The notes: generated by a model from the sequence alone, not told the origin. Positions 20,920-35,196 are shown, counted from the first letter of the stretch. The stretch is 63,586 bases of DNA from Bacillus sp. J37 (GCF_000518865.1 NZ_JAEK01000024.1:1-63586); one strand, 5' to 3'. Made by a program: numbers and translations.

Positions 20920-21420
20920 ATGAGCGCAATTATCGAACAAAAGAAACAGATCGTAGATGAGATTTCTACTAAGTTCCGTGAAAGCAAGTCTACAATCGTT
21001 GTAGATTACCGTGGACTAACTGTTAGTGAAGTAACTGAATTACGTAAGCAATTACGTGAAGCTGGAATTGACTTCAAAGTTTACAAAAACACAATGACTC
21101 GCCGTGCTGTTGAGCAAGCTGAGATTGCTGGTCTTAACGATGTTTTGACTGGACCTAACGCTATTGCTTTCAGTAATGAGGACGTTGTTGCCCCAGCAAA
21201 AATCATTAACGATTTTGCTAAAAAGCACGAAGCTCTTGAAATCAAAGCTGGTGTTATCGAAGGTAATGTTGCATCTGTTGAAGAAGTGAAAGCTCTTGCT
21301 GAACTTCCATCACGCGAAGGCTTACTTTCTATGTTGCTTAGCGTTCTTCAAGCTCCTATTCGTAACTTTGCTCTTGCTACTAAAGCAGTTGCAGATCAAA
21401 AAGAAGAACAAGGTGCTTAA
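20920..21420 (+). CDS. rplJ: 50S ribosomal protein L10
   Basis: Base of the L10-L12 stalk that recruits translation factors. 166 residues from the ATG at 20920, with AGGAGGTG 7 nt upstream. The N-terminal rRNA-binding domain contains [23 protein letters not shown]; the C-terminal helix ([18 protein letters not shown]) binds L12 dimers. The longer upstream frame runs through the leader terminator and is not used. Confidence 0.96.
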   Translation: MSAIIEQKKQIVDEISTKFRESKSTIVVDYRGLTVSEVTELRKQLREAGIDFKVYKNTMTRRAVEQAEIAGLNDVLTGPNAIAFSNEDVVAPAKIINDFAKKHEALEIKAGVIEGNVASVEEVKALAELPSREGLLSMLLSVLQAPIRNFALATKAVADQKEEQGA

Positions 21421-21485
21421 TCTGAACGAAGTTGCATGTGCATGACAATAAAACTATTAATTGAAAAATCAAGGAGGAAATTATA

Positions 21486-21845
21486 ATGACTCAAGAACAA
21501 ATCATTGAAGCAGTTAAAAATATGACTGTTTTAGAATTAAACGACTTAGTTAAAGCAATCGAAGAAGAGTTTGGTGTAACTGCTGCAGCTCCTGTAGCTG
21601 TTGCTGCTGCTGGTGGCGAAGCTGCTGCAGAACAAACTGAATTTGACGTAGTACTTGCAAGTGCTGGCGGACAAAAAATCAAAGTTATCAAAGTTGTACG
21701 TGAAGCTACTGGTCTTGGCTTAAAAGAAGCTAAAGAAGTAGTTGATAATGCTCCAAAAGCAATCAAAGAAGGCGTAACTAAAGAAGAAGCTGAAGAATTA
21801 AAAGCTAAACTTGAAGAAGTTGGCGCTTCTGTAGAAGTTAAGTAA
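21486..21845 (+). CDS. rplL: 50S ribosomal protein L7/L12
   Basis: Multicopy stalk protein that stimulates factor GTPases. 119 residues: an N-terminal dimerisation domain (to about 30), an alanine-rich hinge ([18 protein letters not shown]), and a globular C-terminal domain with [29 protein letters not shown] precedes the ATG. Separated from rplJ by 65 nt. Confidence 0.97.
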   Translation: MTQEQIIEAVKNMTVLELNDLVKAIEEEFGVTAAAPVAVAAAGGEAAAEQTEFDVVLASAGGQKIKVIKVVREATGLGLKEAKEVVDNAPKAIKEGVTKEEAEELKAKLEEVGASVEVK

Positions 21846-21858
21846 TTAATATAAATAT

Positions 21859-21890
21859 AAAAAGCTCGCCGTCAAAGGCGGGCTTTTTAT
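21859..21890 (+). terminator. Terminator after rplL
   Basis: AAAAAGCTCGCC pairs with GGCGGGCTTTTT (one T-G wobble) around GTCAAA, followed by an AT-rich tail. Confidence 0.9.
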
Positions 21891-21963
21891 ATATCAAAAA
21901 ATTATTTTGTATAAAATGACTTTATTTTGTAAATCCTATACTTCTGAAAGAGGAGGAACTAAC

Positions 21964-22563
21964 ATGAGTGATCATTATTATTCAGAAAAGCCTACTGTAC
22001 AAAGTGAACGGAAGACTTGGTCGTTTACGTTAAGAGGTCACCTCTTTACATTTCAAAGTGATCGTGGGGTGTTTTCAAAAAATGAAGTGGACTTTGGTTC
22101 CCGTCTTTTAATAGAATCATTTGATCTTCCTGAAATTGAAGGGAATATCTTAGATGTAGGATGTGGGTATGGTCCGATTGGTCTTGCGATCGCGAAGCAT
22201 TTTAACAGACATGTAGATATGATTGATATTAATGAGCGTGCAGTGGAATTAGCGAAAGATAATGCAGAATTAAATAAGGTTGAGAATGTAGAAGTTTTTC
22301 AAAGTAATCTATTTGAGAACATACAAGATGATACATATGCATCTATTTTAACAAATCCACCAATACGTGCTGGTAAAAATGTTGTTCATCAGATTTTTGA
22401 AAGAAGTTATGTTCATTTATCAGATGGGGGAGAGCTGTGGATTGTGATTCAAAAAAAGCAGGGAGCTCCTTCGGCTATCGATAAGTTAAACGAATTATTT
22501 TCTGAAGTTGATGTTGTAGAGAAGAAAAAAGGCTATTATATCATTAAAGCTAAAAAATGTTGA
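21964..22563 (+). CDS. ybxB: Class I SAM-dependent methyltransferase (YbxB family)
   Basis: RsmC-like small-domain methyltransferase. SAM-binding motif I is LDVGCGYGPIG (about residues 63-73), and the catalytic motif IV is NPPI where RsmC-type guanine N2 enzymes usually have NPPF or NPPY. 199 residues from the ATG at 21964, with GAGGAGG upstream; upstream in-frame ATGs lack sites. Conserved between rplL and rpoB in Bacillus. rRNA is the probable substrate, but the exact base is not established. Confidence 0.85.
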   Translation: MSDHYYSEKPTVQSERKTWSFTLRGHLFTFQSDRGVFSKNEVDFGSRLLIESFDLPEIEGNILDVGCGYGPIGLAIAKHFNRHVDMIDINERAVELAKDNAELNKVENVEVFQSNLFENIQDDTYASILTNPPIRAGKNVVHQIFERSYVHLSDGGELWIVIQKKQGAPSAIDKLNELFSEVDVVEKKKGYYIIKAKKC

Positions 22564-22588
22564 CTCCAAATTCCTGTTGTGTTAGTAT
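22560..22588 (+). promoter_or_regulatory. Probable promoter upstream of rpoB
   Basis: TTGACT (22560-22565) overlaps the ybxB stop; 17 nt later TAGTAT (22583-22588). The leader to 22918 is over 300 nt. It contains CTATCT/AGATAG pairing near 22620-22660 followed by CTTTTT, a possible attenuator, and an AAGAGAA/TTCTCTT stem at 22814-22841. No gene is visible in the gap. Confidence 0.55.
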
Positions 22589-22918
22589 TATAAAATGCCA
22601 ATATATAATTTCCATAACTATCTATTTTTTGAGGAAAATGATGTATAAAAGATAGCTTTTTGGAGATACTTATAAAATCAAAAGTACGTTTAAATTGTGG
22701 TTTTCTTACTAGAAACCCTTTTTATTTTTTGTTTTTTCCTTGCGTCTGTACTAGAATTTCCTATGTTTTTATTTCAGATATTTTATTGGTAGTATATTAA
22801 GATATTATGTTTAAAGAGAATGATCTTATGTGAGTTCTCTTATTCGTCTGTCTAAAAAAAAGGTATACATAATGGTACGACGCAAAACCTATTACGCTTG
22901 ATTTGAGGGGTGAATGAG

Positions 22919-25900
22919 TTGACAGGTCAACTAGTTCAGTATGGACGACACCGCCAACGCAGAAGTTATGCACGCATTAGTGAAGTGTTAGAATTACCAA
23001 ATCTTATTGAGATTCAAACCTCTTCCTATCAGTGGTTTCTTGATGAGGGCTTGAGAGAAATGTTCCAGGATATTTCTCCTATTGAGGATTTCACTGGTAA
23101 CCTCTCGCTAGAGTTTATTGATTATAGCTTGGGAGATCCTAAGTATCCTGTAGAGGAATCAAAAGAACGCGATGTTACCTACTCAGCGCCATTACGTGTG
23201 AAGGTGCGTTTGATTAACAAGGAAACTGGTGAAGTAAAAGATCAGGATGTCTTTATGGGAGATTTTCCTCTCATGACAGAAACAGGTACATTTGTGATTA
23301 ATGGAGCAGAGCGCGTTATCGTGTCTCAATTGGTCCGTTCACCAAGTGTTTATTACAGTGGTAAAGTAGACAAAAATGGTAAAAAAGGCTTTACTGCGAC
23401 TGTTATCCCAAACCGTGGAGCATGGTTAGAATACGAAACAGATGCGAAAGATGTTGTTTATGTACGTATTGATCGTACGCGTAAATTACCAGTGACTGTC
23501 TTGTTACGTGCTCTTGGGTTTGGCTCTGATCAAGAAATCACCGACTTACTGGGTGAAAATGAGTACTTACGTAATACTCTTGATAAGGATAATACGGAAA
23601 GTACAGAGAAGGCTCTGCTTGAAATCTATGAGCGTCTTCGTCCAGGTGAGCCACCAACTGTGGATAATGCCAAGAGTTTGTTAGATTCAAGATTTTTCGA
23701 TCCAAAGCGCTATGATCTAGCAAATGTAGGTCGCTATAAAATTAATAAAAAGCTTCACATTAAGAATCGTCTTTTCAACCAAAGATTAGCTGAAACGCTT
23801 GTAGACCCTGAAACAGGTGAGATTATTGCAGAAAAAGGCGCAATGATTGACAGAAGAACGCTTGATCGTATTCTTCCAAACTTGGAGAGTGGTGTAGGGT
23901 TTAAAAAAGAACAACCATCAGGCGGCGTTGTTGAAGAAGAAGTAACGATTCAGTCTATCAAGATTTATGCGCCAAATGACCCAGATGGTGAAAAGGTCAT
24001 TAATGTATTAGGTAATGCATATGTAGAAGAGGCAGTTAAAAACATTACTGTTGCTGATATTTTAGCTTCTATCAGTTACTTCTTTAACCTATTACATGGT
24101 GTAGGTGATACAGATGATATCGACCATCTAGGAAATCGCCGATTACGTTCTGTTGGTGAGTTATTACAAAACCAATTCAGAATTGGTTTATCAAGAATGG
24201 AACGTGTAGTTCGTGAGAGAATGTCTATTCAGGATACGAACACAATCACGCCACAACAATTAATTAATATTCGCCCGGTTATAGCGTCTATTAAGGAATT
24301 CTTTGGAAGCTCTCAATTATCTCAGTTCATGGATCAAACAAATCCTTTAGCTGAGTTAACTCATAAACGTCGTTTATCAGCACTTGGACCGGGTGGTTTA
24401 ACTCGTGAACGTGCAGGTTTCGAAGTTCGTGACGTTCACTACTCTCACTATGGTCGTATGTGTCCAATTGAGACACCTGAGGGTCCGAACATCGGATTAA
24501 TCAACTCACTTTCTTCATATGCAAAAGTTAATCGTTTCGGTTTCATTGAAACTCCGTATCGTAGAGTTGACCCTGAAACAGGAAAAGTAACATCAAGAAT
24601 CGATTACTTAACAGCTGATGAAGAGGATAACTATGTTGTTGCCCAAGCAAACGCAAGACTAGCTGATGATGGATCATTTATCGATGATGATATCGTTGCT
24701 CGTTTCCGTGGGGAGAATACGGTTGTTAATAAAGATCGTATCGACTACATGGATGTTTCTCCTAAGCAGGTCGTTTCTGCAGCAACAGCTTGTATTCCAT
24801 TCTTGGAAAATGATGACTCAAACCGTGCATTAATGGGTGCGAACATGCAACGTCAAGCAGTACCATTAATGAATCCTGAAGCTCCAATTGTTGGAACAGG
24901 TATGGAATATGTTTCTGGTAAAGATTCAGGAGCAGCTGTTATCTGTAAATATCCTGGTATTGTAGAGCGTGTGGAAGCGAAAAATGTATGGGTTCGTCGT
25001 TATGAAGAAGTGGATGGTCAAAAGGTAAAAGGTAATCTAGATAAATATAGCATGTTGAAATTTATCCGATCGAACCAAGGTACTTGTTACAACCAACGCC
25101 CGATCGTTAGTGAAGGTGATGAAGTAGTAAAAGGTGAAATCCTTGCGGATGGACCGTCTATGGAAAAAGGTGAACTTGCATTAGGAAGAAACGTAATGGT
25201 TGCCTTCATGACATGGGATGGTTATAACTATGAGGATGCTATCATCATGAGTGAAAGACTTGTAAAAGATGATGTATACACTTCTATACACATTGAAGAA
25301 TATGAGTCTGAGTCTCGTGATACAAAACTAGGACCTGAAGAAATTACACGTGATATCCCGAACGTTGGGGAAGATGCTCTAAGAAACTTAGATGAGCGTG
25401 GAATTATTCGTATCGGCGCAGAAGTAAAAGACGGAGATCTACTAGTAGGGAAAGTTACTCCTAAAGGTGTAACTGAACTAACAGCAGAAGAAAGACTTTT
25501 ACATGCAATCTTCGGAGAAAAAGCTCGTGAAGTACGTGATACTTCATTACGTGTACCACATGGTGGAGAAGGAATCATCTTAGATGTTAAAGTATTTAAC
25601 CGTGAAGATGGTGATGAATTACCACCAGGTGTTAACCAATTAGTCCGTGTATATATTGTCCAAAAGCGTAAAATCTCTGAAGGAGATAAGATGGCGGGAC
25701 GACATGGTAACAAAGGGGTTATCTCACGTATTCTTCCTGAGGAAGATATGCCGTACTTACCAGATGGAACACCTGTGGATATCATGTTAAATCCATTAGG
25801 GGTACCTTCTCGTATGAATATCGGTCAGGTATTAGAGTTGCATTTAGGTATGGCTGCTCGCAGATTAGGCATTCATGTTGCATCACCAGTATTTGATGGT

Positions 25901-26497
25901 GCTCGTGAGGAAGATGTATGGTCAACATTAGAAGAAGCTGGGATGGCACGTGATGCAAAAACAGTTCTTTATGATGGACGTACAGGTGAACCATTCGATA
26001 ACCGTGTATCTGTAGGGATCATGTACATGATCAAACTTGCTCACATGGTTGATGACAAGTTACATGCTCGTTCAACTGGACCATACTCACTAGTTACACA
26101 ACAACCACTGGGTGGTAAAGCACAGTTTGGTGGTCAGCGTTTCGGTGAGATGGAGGTATGGGCACTTGAAGCATACGGTGCTGCATATACTTTACAAGAG
26201 ATCTTAACCGTGAAATCTGATGATGTTGTTGGTCGTGTAAAAACATATGAAGCGATCGTAAAAGGTGAGAATGTACCAGAACCGGGTGTTCCTGAGTCAT
26301 TTAAAGTATTAATTAAAGAACTTCAAAGCTTAGGTATGGATGTTAAAATGCTCTCAAGTGATGAGCAGGAAATAGAAATGAGAGACCTTGATGATGATGA
26401 AGATACACAACAAGCAGAAGGTCTTTCCGTTAATGAAACAGTAGAACCTGAGCCTGAAGTTGAGGAATTGGAAAAAGATACTGTAGCGAAAGAATAA
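22919..26497 (+). CDS. rpoB: RNA polymerase subunit beta
   Basis: Catalytic-core subunit, 1192 residues from the TTG at 22919, matching the usual Bacillus N-terminus ([20 protein letters not shown]). GAGGGG provides an 8-nt spacing; the in-frame GTG at 22910 falls within that site. The rifampicin pocket reads [29 protein letters not shown] around residues 465-495 with no obvious resistance change. The C-terminus ends in an acidic tail ([12 protein letters not shown]), common in Bacillus. Confidence 0.97.
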   Translation: MTGQLVQYGRHRQRRSYARISEVLELPNLIEIQTSSYQWFLDEGLREMFQDISPIEDFTGNLSLEFIDYSLGDPKYPVEESKERDVTYSAPLRVKVRLINKETGEVKDQDVFMGDFPLMTETGTFVINGAERVIVSQLVRSPSVYYSGKVDKNGKKGFTATVIPNRGAWLEYETDAKDVVYVRIDRTRKLPVTVLLRALGFGSDQEITDLLGENEYLRNTLDKDNTESTEKALLEIYERLRPGEPPTVDNAKSLLDSRFFDPKRYDLANVGRYKINKKLHIKNRLFNQRLAETLVDPETGEIIAEKGAMIDRRTLDRILPNLESGVGFKKEQPSGGVVEEEVTIQSIKIYAPNDPDGEKVINVLGNAYVEEAVKNITVADILASISYFFNLLHGVGDTDDIDHLGNRRLRSVGELLQNQFRIGLSRMERVVRERMSIQDTNTITPQQLINIRPVIASIKEFFGSSQLSQFMDQTNPLAELTHKRRLSALGPGGLTRERAGFEVRDVHYSHYGRMCPIETPEGPNIGLINSLSSYAKVNRFGFIETPYRRVDPETGKVTSRIDYLTADEEDNYVVAQANARLADDGSFIDDDIVARFRGENTVVNKDRIDYMDVSPKQVVSAATACIPFLENDDSNRALMGANMQRQAVPLMNPEAPIVGTGMEYVSGKDSGAAVICKYPGIVERVEAKNVWVRRYEEVDGQKVKGNLDKYSMLKFIRSNQGTCYNQRPIVSEGDEVVKGEILADGPSMEKGELALGRNVMVAFMTWDGYNYEDAIIMSERLVKDDVYTSIHIEEYESESRDTKLGPEEITRDIPNVGEDALRNLDERGIIRIGAEVKDGDLLVGKVTPKGVTELTAEERLLHAIFGEKAREVRDTSLRVPHGGEGIILDVKVFNREDGDELPPGVNQLVRVYIVQKRKISEGDKMAGRHGNKGVISRILPEEDMPYLPDGTPVDIMLNPLGVPSRMNIGQVLELHLGMAARRLGIHVASPVFDGAREEDVWSTLEEAGMARDAKTVLYDGRTGEPFDNRVSVGIMYMIKLAHMVDDKLHARSTGPYSLVTQQPLGGKAQFGGQRFGEMEVWALEAYGAAYTLQEILTVKSDDVVGRVKTYEAIVKGENVPEPGVPESFKVLIKELQSLGMDVKMLSSDEQEIEMRDLDDDEDTQQAEGLSVNETVEPEPEVEELEKDTVAKE

Positions 26498-26531
26498 TGT
26501 TGTGATAGTTGCCTAACATGATGTGATAAAC

Positions 26532-26557
26532 GAACGGGGAGAATTATCTCTCCGTTC
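26532..26557 (+). other. Intercistronic hairpin between rpoB and rpoC
   Basis: GAACGGGGAGA (26532-26542) pairs with TCTCTCCGTTC (26547-26557), 11 bp with one G-T wobble and loop ATTA. No T-tract follows, so it is more likely an mRNA stability or processing element than a terminator. Confidence 0.6.
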
Positions 26558-26671
26558 ATAAAATTTCACCTCTAGGTACATACAATTTTCCGTTTGTGAT
26601 AGATCTTAAAAATTCAATAAATAGCACTTAAATTAGGGTATAACCTGAAGACGAAAAGGGAGGTAGGCCCC

Positions 26672-29600
26672 TTGATAGATGTAAATAATTTTGAATATAT
26701 GAGCATCGGCTTGGCTTCACCTGACAAGATTCGCTCTTGGTCCTTTGGTGAAGTTAAGAAACCAGAAACAATCAATTACCGTACATTGAAGCCAGAGAAG
26801 GATGGTCTATTTTGTGAACGCATATTTGGACCAACAAAAGACTGGGAATGTCATTGTGGTAAATATAAAAGAGTTCGTTACAAAGGTGTAGTTTGTGATC
26901 GCTGTGGTGTAGAAGTAACTCGCGCAAAAGTTCGTCGTGAAAGAATGGGACACATTGAGCTTGCTGCTCCTGTATCTCATATCTGGTATTTTAAAGGTAT
27001 TCCTAGCCGTATGGGATTAGTATTAGATATGTCTCCACGTGCGCTTGAGGAAGTCATTTATTTTGCTTCTTACGTGACGACTGACACAGGGGATACTCCA
27101 CTAGAGAAGAAACAACTTCTATCTGAAAAAGAATATAGAGCTTACCGTGAAAAGTACGGTAACACTTTCCAAGCAGCAATGGGTGCTGAAGCTATTAAAA
27201 AGCTTTTATCAGATATTGACCTTGATAAAGAAGTTGATTCATTAAAAGAAGAACTAAAAACAGCACAAGGACAACGGAGAACACGTGCAATTAAGCGATT
27301 GGAAGTTCTTGAAGCTTTCCGTAACTCCGGTAATGACCCATCTTGGATGATCCTAGATGTGCTACCTGTTATTCCACCTGAACTACGTCCAATGGTACAG
27401 CTTGATGGCGGACGTTTTGCAACATCCGACCTGAACGATCTATATAGACGTGTTATTAACCGTAATAACCGTTTGAAACGATTATTAGATCTTGGCGCAC
27501 CTAGCATTATTGTGCAAAATGAAAAACGTATGCTTCAGGAAGCAGTGGATGCGTTGATTGATAATGGTCGTCGTGGTCGTCCTGTAACAGGACCAGGTAA
27601 TCGTCCTTTAAAATCACTTTCTCATATGCTTAAAGGAAAACAAGGGCGTTTCCGTCAAAACCTATTGGGAAAACGTGTTGACTATTCAGGACGTTCGGTT
27701 ATCGTCGTTGGTCCTAACCTAAAAATGTACCAATGCGGATTACCAAAAGAGATGGCTCTGGAGCTTTTCAAGCCGTTTGTTATGAAAGAGCTAGTAGAAA
27801 AAGGATTAGCTCATAACATAAAGAGTGCGAAACGAAAAATTGAGAGAGTACAACCGGAAGTATGGGATGTTTTAGAGTCAGTTATTAAAGAACATCCAGT
27901 ATTACTTAACCGTGCCCCTACTCTTCATAGATTAGGAATTCAAGCTTTTGAGCCAACACTAGTAGAAGGTCGTGCAATTCGTCTCCACCCTCTTGTATGT
28001 ACTGCATATAATGCTGACTTTGATGGTGACCAAATGGCTGTTCACGTTCCACTTTCTGCAGAAGCTCAAGCTGAAGCACGTATTCTAATGCTAGCTGCAC
28101 AAAACATCCTTAATCCTAAGGATGGAAAACCGGTAGTTACACCTTCTCAGGATATGGTTCTAGGTAACTATTACTTAACTCTTGAGCGTGCGGGTGCAAT
28201 TGGTGAAGGAATGATCTTTAAAGATACAGATGAAGCATTGCTTGCTTATCAAAACGGATATGTACACTTACATACACGTGTTGCTGTTCAGGCATCTTCA
28301 TTAAACAAACAAGCGTTTACTGAAGAACAAAATAAAATGCTTCTTGTCACAACAGTTGGTAAGTTGATTTTTAATGAAATCTTACCTGAATCTTTCCCAT
28401 ACATGAATGAGCCAACAAAGGAAAACATTGAGGAAAAAACTCCTGAAAAGTATTTTGTTGATCCAACTGTTAATGTAAAAGAGCATGTTTCAGCGCTAGA
28501 AGAGATCTCTCCGTTCAAGAAGGGAATTCTAGGTAAAATCATTGCTGAAATCTTTAAGAAATTCCATATTACTGAGACATCTAAAATGCTTGATCGCATG
28601 AAGAATCTCGGCTTTAGATATTCAACAAAAGCAGGTATTACCGTTGGTGTATCTGATATCATAGTTCTAAAAGAAAAACAAGAAATCATTAGTGAAGCAC
28701 AGACAAAGGTTGATAATGTATTAAAGCAGTTCCGAAGAGGTTTAATTACTGAAGACGAACGATATGAACGTGTTATCTCCATTTGGAGTGCAGCTAAAGA
28801 TAATATCCAAGGCAAGCTGATGGCGTCTCTTAATAAGCGTAACCCAATCTTCATGATGAGTGATTCAGGTGCCCGTGGTAACGCATCTAACTTTACTCAG
28901 CTAGCTGGTATGCGTGGTCTTATGGCCAACCCGGCTGGACGTATTATTGAGTTACCAATTAAGTCTAGTTTCCGTGAAGGATTAACCGTATTAGAGTACT
29001 TCATCTCTACACACGGTGCCCGTAAAGGTCTTGCGGATACAGCCCTTAAAACAGCTGACTCAGGTTACTTAACTCGTCGACTTGTTGATGTTGCGCAAGA
29101 TGTTATCATACGTGATGATGATTGCGGAACAGATCGTGGTATCTTGGCTGAGGCAATTAGAGAAGGTACTGAAATTATCGAGAAGTTAGATGAACGTCTA
29201 ATTGGACGTTATTGCCGTAAGGCTGTAAAGCATCCTGAAACAGGTGCAGTTCTTGTAGACGAAAATGAGCTAATTACTGAGGATATTGCAGTTGAAATTA
29301 TCAACGCTGGCATTGATAAAGTTTGGATCCGTTCTGCATTTACATGTAACACCAGACATGGTGTATGTAAAAAATGTTACGGAAGAAACCTTGCAACTGG
29401 TAGTGAAGTAGAAGTTGGGGAAGCAGTGGGTATTATCGCTGCTCAATCAATCGGTGAACCTGGTACGCAGTTAACAATGCGAACATTCCATACGGGTGGG
29501 GTTGCCGGAGATGATATCACTCAAGGTTTACCTCGTATTCAGGAGTTATTTGAAGCTAGAAACCCTAAAGGTCAAGCGATTATTTCTGAAATTAGTGGTG

Positions 29601-30271
29601 TTGTAGCTGAGATCAATGAAGTACGTGATAAACAACAAGAGATTGTCATCCAGGGTGAAGTAGAATCCCGTTCTTATACAGCACCTTATAATGCAAGACT
29701 TAAGGTTACTCAAGGCGATAAAATCGAGAGTGGTCAAGTCTTAACAGAAGGTTCTATTGATCCTAAAGAATTACTAAAAGTGAAGGATTTACAAGCAGTT
29801 CAACAGTATCTGTTACGTGAAGTTCAAAAGGTATACCGTATGCAAGGGGTAGAAATTGGTGATAAACACGTAGAAGTTATGGTACGACAAATGCTTCGGA
29901 AAGTCCGTGTTATGGATGCAGGTGATACAGACGTATTACCAGGTACTTTATTGGATGTTCATCAGTTCACTGATGCGAATAAACAAGTCCTGTTAGACGG
30001 AAAACGTCCTGCAACAGGTCGCCCTGTATTACTTGGTATTACAAAAGCATCTCTAGAAACAGATTCCTTCTTATCTGCAGCATCATTCCAAGAAACAACT
30101 CGAGTTCTTACAGATGCAGCAATTAAAGGAAAACGCGATGAATTACTCGGTCTTAAAGAGAATGTTATCATTGGTAAACTTGTTCCTGCGGGTACTGGTA
30201 TGCCGAGATATCGTCAAGCAGAGCCAATTGCAAAGGTTGAACAAACTGAGGAAGTTGTTTCTGTTGATTAA
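26672..30271 (+). CDS. rpoC: RNA polymerase subunit beta'
   Basis: Carries the catalytic magnesium site [12 protein letters not shown] (about residue 450). The N-terminal zinc ribbon is [20 protein letters not shown] (about 60-78), and a second zinc site includes [13 protein letters not shown] near 890. 1199 residues, the same size as B. subtilis. TTG start at 26672, with GGGAGG at an 8-nt spacing. The trigger loop region ([11 protein letters not shown]) is intact. Confidence 0.97.
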   Translation: MIDVNNFEYMSIGLASPDKIRSWSFGEVKKPETINYRTLKPEKDGLFCERIFGPTKDWECHCGKYKRVRYKGVVCDRCGVEVTRAKVRRERMGHIELAAPVSHIWYFKGIPSRMGLVLDMSPRALEEVIYFASYVTTDTGDTPLEKKQLLSEKEYRAYREKYGNTFQAAMGAEAIKKLLSDIDLDKEVDSLKEELKTAQGQRRTRAIKRLEVLEAFRNSGNDPSWMILDVLPVIPPELRPMVQLDGGRFATSDLNDLYRRVINRNNRLKRLLDLGAPSIIVQNEKRMLQEAVDALIDNGRRGRPVTGPGNRPLKSLSHMLKGKQGRFRQNLLGKRVDYSGRSVIVVGPNLKMYQCGLPKEMALELFKPFVMKELVEKGLAHNIKSAKRKIERVQPEVWDVLESVIKEHPVLLNRAPTLHRLGIQAFEPTLVEGRAIRLHPLVCTAYNADFDGDQMAVHVPLSAEAQAEARILMLAAQNILNPKDGKPVVTPSQDMVLGNYYLTLERAGAIGEGMIFKDTDEALLAYQNGYVHLHTRVAVQASSLNKQAFTEEQNKMLLVTTVGKLIFNEILPESFPYMNEPTKENIEEKTPEKYFVDPTVNVKEHVSALEEISPFKKGILGKIIAEIFKKFHITETSKMLDRMKNLGFRYSTKAGITVGVSDIIVLKEKQEIISEAQTKVDNVLKQFRRGLITEDERYERVISIWSAAKDNIQGKLMASLNKRNPIFMMSDSGARGNASNFTQLAGMRGLMANPAGRIIELPIKSSFREGLTVLEYFISTHGARKGLADTALKTADSGYLTRRLVDVAQDVIIRDDDCGTDRGILAEAIREGTEIIEKLDERLIGRYCRKAVKHPETGAVLVDENELITEDIAVEIINAGIDKVWIRSAFTCNTRHGVCKKCYGRNLATGSEVEVGEAVGIIAAQSIGEPGTQLTMRTFHTGGVAGDDITQGLPRIQELFEARNPKGQAIISEISGVVAEINEVRDKQQEIVIQGEVESRSYTAPYNARLKVTQGDKIESGQVLTEGSIDPKELLKVKDLQAVQQYLLREVQKVYRMQGVEIGDKHVEVMVRQMLRKVRVMDAGDTDVLPGTLLDVHQFTDANKQVLLDGKRPATGRPVLLGITKASLETDSFLSAASFQETTRVLTDAAIKGKRDELLGLKENVIIGKLVPAGTGMPRYRQAEPIAKVEQTEEVVSVD

Positions 30272-30292
30272 GATCTAAAATCACTACTGTAG

Positions 30293-30319
30293 CTCATTGA
30301 GGGAATTTCCCTCAATGAG
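30293..30319 (+). terminator. Strong hairpin after rpoC
   Basis: CTCATTGAGGGA (30293-30304) pairs with TCCCTCAATGAG (30308-30319), a 12-bp perfect stem with a 3-nt loop. The downstream sequence (TGATTTAACT) is only weakly T-rich, so termination may be partial. Confidence 0.5.
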
Positions 30320-30377
30320 TGATTTAACTAATTAGATAAACATGCAGAAAAAGGTAATAAAGTTTTTTTAATGCGTG

Positions 30378-30406
30378 TTGACATCTATCATGTTCAATGT
30401 TACTAT
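30378..30406 (+). promoter_or_regulatory. SigA promoter of rplGB-rpsL-rpsG-fusA
   Basis: TTGACA (30378-30383), 17-nt spacer, TACTAT (30401-30406). Perfect -35 and correct spacing. Confidence 0.8.
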
Positions 30407-30454
30407 ATTCAAGGTGCTCAATCTTAAACCTGTTGCTTTGGAGGATATTTGATT

Positions 30455-31227
<773 letters not shown>

Positions 31228-31243
31228 TAAACATTTAAAATAA

Positions 31244-31741
<498 letters not shown>

Positions 31742-31794
31742 TCAATACACTTTAAATACACTAAATTTTCCTATAAGGAAGGAGAAATTACCCA

Positions 31795-33873
31795 ATGGCA
31801 AGAGAGTTCTCCTTAGCAAATACACGTAATATTGGGATCATGGCTCACATTGATGCTGGTAAAACAACAACAACTGAGCGTGTACTTTATTACACTGGTC
31901 GTATTCATAAAATTGGTGAAACTCATGAAGGTGCATCACAGATGGACTGGATGGAGCAAGAACAAGAGCGTGGAATCACGATCACATCTGCTGCAACAAC
32001 TGCACAGTGGAAAGGACATCGTGTAAACATCATCGATACTCCGGGACACGTAGACTTCACAGTAGAGGTTGAACGTTCACTGCGTGTACTTGATGGTGCT
32101 GTAGCAGTACTTGATGCTCAATCAGGTGTTGAGCCTCAAACGGAAACAGTTTGGCGTCAAGCTACAACTTATGGAGTACCACGTGTTGTGTTCGTTAATA
32201 AAATGGACAAAATCGGTGCGGACTTCCTATATTCTGTGAAAACATTACATGAACGCCTTCAAGCGAATGCTCACCCAATCCAATTACCAATTGGTGCAGA
32301 AGATCAATTCGAAGGTATCATTGACTTAGTTGAAATGAATGCTACGTTCTATGGTAATGACTTAGGAACTGATATCCAAGTGGGAGAAATTCCTGAAGAA
32401 TACCAAGATCAAGCAAATGAATACCGAGAAAGCTTAGTAGAAGCAGTAGCTGAACTTGATGAAGAATTAATGGAAAAATACCTTGGTGGTGAAGAAATCA
32501 CTAACGAAGAGCTAAAAGCAGCAATTCGTAAAGGTACATGTAGCGTTGATTTCTATCCAGTTATCTGTGGATCAGCTTTCAAAAACAAAGGTGTTCAAAA
32601 AATGCTAGATGCTGTTATTGACTATCTTCCATCACCATTAGATGTACCTGCTATTAAAGGTATCGTTCCTGATACAGATGAAGAAGTTACTCGCGAATCT
32701 AGCGACGAAGGTCCGTTTGCTGCTTTAGCATTTAAAGTAATGACAGACCCTTACGTTGGTAAACTTACATTCTTCCGCGTTTACTCTGGTACATTAAGTT
32801 CTGGATCTTATATCCAAAACTCAACGAAAGGGAAACGTGAACGTGTAGGTCGTATCCTTCAAATGCACGCTAACAGCCGTGAAGAAATCTCTGAGGTTCA
32901 CTCAGGAGATATCGCAGCAGCTGTAGGTTTGAAAGATACAACAACTGGTGATACTCTGTGTGATGACAAAAACCTTGTTATCCTTGAGTCTATGGAATTC
33001 CCAGAACCAGTTATCCAACTTTCTGTTGAACCAAAATCTAAAGCAGACCAAGACAAAATGACAACTGCTTTACAAAAACTTCAAGAAGAAGATCCAACTT
33101 TCAGAGCACATACTGATGCAGAAACTGGTCAAACAATTATTGCTGGTATGGGTGAGCTTCACTTAGATATTCTAGTTGATCGTATGAAACGTGAATTCAA
33201 AGTAGAAGCAAACGTTGGTGCACCTCAGGTTGCATATCGTGAAACATTCCGCCAAGGCGCTAAAGTCGAAGGTAAATTCGCTCGTCAATCTGGTGGACGT
33301 GGACAATTTGGACACGTGTGGATCGAATTCGAACCGAATGAAGAAGGTAAAGGTTTTGAGTTCGAAAACAAAATCGTTGGTGGGGTAGTACCTCGTGAAT
33401 ACGTACCTGCTGTTCAAGCTGGTCTTGAAGATGCAATGCAAAACGGTGTATTAGCTGGTTATCCATTAGTTGATGTTAAAGCAGCATTAGTTGATGGTTC
33501 TTACCATGATGTTGACTCAAGTGAAATGGCGTTTAAAGTTGCTGCTTCATTAGCACTTAAAAATGCTGTATCAAAATGTAGCCCTGTAATTCTCGAGCCT
33601 GTTATGAAAGTTGAAGTAGTAGTTCCTGAAGAATACATGGGTGATATTATGGGCCAAGTTACAGCACGTCGTGGACGCGTTGAAGGTATGGAAGCTCGTG
33701 GGAATGCGCAAGTTGTTCGTGCGATGATTCCACTTTCTGAAATGTTTGGTTATGCTACTGCATTACGTTCAAGTACTCAAGGTCGTGGTGTCTTCACTAT
33801 GCACTTTGATCACTATGAAGAAGTACCAAAATCAGTTTCAGAAGAAATTATCAAAAAAAATAAAGGTGAGTAA
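31795..33873 (+). CDS. fusA: Elongation factor G
   Basis: Translocase GTPase, 692 residues. G motifs are AHIDAGKT (G1), RGITI (G2), DTPGH (G3) and NKMD (G4). Domain IV carries the conserved loop region ([16 protein letters not shown]) that enters the decoding site. AAGGAGG precedes the ATG. Part of the str operon. Confidence 0.97.
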   Translation: MAREFSLANTRNIGIMAHIDAGKTTTTERVLYYTGRIHKIGETHEGASQMDWMEQEQERGITITSAATTAQWKGHRVNIIDTPGHVDFTVEVERSLRVLDGAVAVLDAQSGVEPQTETVWRQATTYGVPRVVFVNKMDKIGADFLYSVKTLHERLQANAHPIQLPIGAEDQFEGIIDLVEMNATFYGNDLGTDIQVGEIPEEYQDQANEYRESLVEAVAELDEELMEKYLGGEEITNEELKAAIRKGTCSVDFYPVICGSAFKNKGVQKMLDAVIDYLPSPLDVPAIKGIVPDTDEEVTRESSDEGPFAALAFKVMTDPYVGKLTFFRVYSGTLSSGSYIQNSTKGKRERVGRILQMHANSREEISEVHSGDIAAAVGLKDTTTGDTLCDDKNLVILESMEFPEPVIQLSVEPKSKADQDKMTTALQKLQEEDPTFRAHTDAETGQTIIAGMGELHLDILVDRMKREFKVEANVGAPQVAYRETFRQGAKVEGKFARQSGGRGQFGHVWIEFEPNEEGKGFEFENKIVGGVVPREYVPAVQAGLEDAMQNGVLAGYPLVDVKAALVDGSYHDVDSSEMAFKVAASLALKNAVSKCSPVILEPVMKVEVVVPEEYMGDIMGQVTARRGRVEGMEARGNAQVVRAMIPLSEMFGYATALRSSTQGRGVFTMHFDHYEEVPKSVSEEIIKKNKGE

Positions 33874-33915
33874 TTGATTTTTACCCCTTTTATGAAGTAT
33901 AACTACTTATGTGAG

Positions 33916-33944
33916 AACAGAAAGTGAGAATCTCGCTTTCTGTT
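33916..33944 (+). other. Intercistronic hairpin between fusA and tuf
   Basis: A 13-bp stem (33916-33928 with 33932-33944, one T-G wobble, loop AAT), core AACAGAAAG/CTTTCTGTT. No T-tract follows. May shape mRNA stability and the higher expression of tuf. Confidence 0.6.
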
Positions 33945-33990
33945 ACATATATTATCCTAAAAAATACAATCTCTAAGGAGGATTTTTAGA

Positions 33991-35181
33991 ATGGCTAAAG
34001 AAAAATTCGACCGTTCCAAAACGCATGCTAATATCGGTACTATCGGACACGTTGACCATGGTAAAACAACTTTAACAGCTGCAATTACAACTGTACTAGC
34101 TAAACGTAGTGGTAAAGGTGCTGCTATGGCTTATGATATGATTGACGCTGCTCCAGAAGAGCGTGAGCGTGGAATCACAATCTCAACTGCACACGTTGAG
34201 TATGAAACTGAAACTCGTCACTACGCACACGTTGACTGCCCAGGACATGCTGACTATGTTAAAAACATGATCACTGGTGCTGCACAAATGGATGGCGGTA
34301 TCTTAGTAGTATCTGCTGCTGACGGCCCAATGCCACAAACTCGTGAGCACATCCTTTTATCTCGTCAAGTAGGTGTACCTTACCTTGTTGTATTCTTAAA
34401 CAAATGTGACATGGTAGATGACGAAGAATTACTAGAATTAGTTGAGATGGAAGTTCGTGACTTACTTTCTGAGTACGATTTCCCTGGTGACGATGTACCT
34501 GTAGTTAAAGGTTCTGCTCTTAAAGCTCTTGAAGGAGAAGCTGAGTGGGAAGAAAAAATCGTTGAACTTATGAATGCTGTTGATGAGTATATCCCAACTC
34601 CAACACGTGACACTGACAAACCTTTCATGATGCCAGTTGAGGATGTATTCTCAATCACTGGTCGTGGAACAGTTGCTACTGGTCGTGTTGAGCGTGGACA
34701 AGTTAAAGTTGGAGACGTAATCGACATCATCGGTTTAACTGAAGAGCCAAAATCAACTACTGTAACAGGTGTTGAAATGTTCCGTAAGCTTCTTGATTAT
34801 GCTGAAGCTGGTGATAACATTGGTGCATTATTACGTGGTGTTGCACGTGATGACATCCAACGTGGACAAGTACTTGCTAAACCAGGTACAATCACTCCAC
34901 ACACAAAGTTCAAAGCAGAAGTTTACGTTTTATCTAAAGAAGAAGGTGGACGTCACACTCCATTCTTCACTAACTACCGTCCTCAGTTCTACTTCCGTAC
35001 AACTGATGTAACTGGTATCTGTCAACTTCCTGAAGGCGTAGAAATGGTTATGCCTGGAGATAACGTTGAAATGACTGTTGAGCTTATCGCTCCAATCGCG
35101 ATTGAAGAAGGTACTAAATTCTCAATCCGTGAAGGTGGACGTACTGTAGGCGCAGGCGTTGTAGCAACTATTCAAGAATAA
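33991..35181 (+). CDS. tuf: Elongation factor Tu
   Basis: Delivers aminoacyl-tRNA to the A site. 396 residues. G1 is [10 protein letters not shown]2 RGITI, G3 DCPGH, G4 NKCD. Domains II and III follow with the expected [18 protein letters not shown] segment. Strong AAGGAGG. Codon use is strongly biased, as in highly expressed genes. Confidence 0.98.
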   Translation: MAKEKFDRSKTHANIGTIGHVDHGKTTLTAAITTVLAKRSGKGAAMAYDMIDAAPEERERGITISTAHVEYETETRHYAHVDCPGHADYVKNMITGAAQMDGGILVVSAADGPMPQTREHILLSRQVGVPYLVVFLNKCDMVDDEELLELVEMEVRDLLSEYDFPGDDVPVVKGSALKALEGEAEWEEKIVELMNAVDEYIPTPTRDTDKPFMMPVEDVFSITGRGTVATGRVERGQVKVGDVIDIIGLTEEPKSTTVTGVEMFRKLLDYAEAGDNIGALLRGVARDDIQRGQVLAKPGTITPHTKFKAEVYVLSKEEGGRHTPFFTNYRPQFYFRTTDVTGICQLPEGVEMVMPGDNVEMTVELIAPIAIEEGTKFSIREGGRTVGAGVVATIQE

Positions 35182-35196
35182 TTAGATAAAGTTAAT

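Noticed and set aside
25228-25785. 185-residue open frame on the minus strand inside rpoB
   Set aside because: Serine/proline-rich antisense shadow of a highly biased gene; no start signal.
28288-28854. 188-residue antisense frame inside rpoC
   Set aside because: Same type of shadow; composition mirrors the coding strand.
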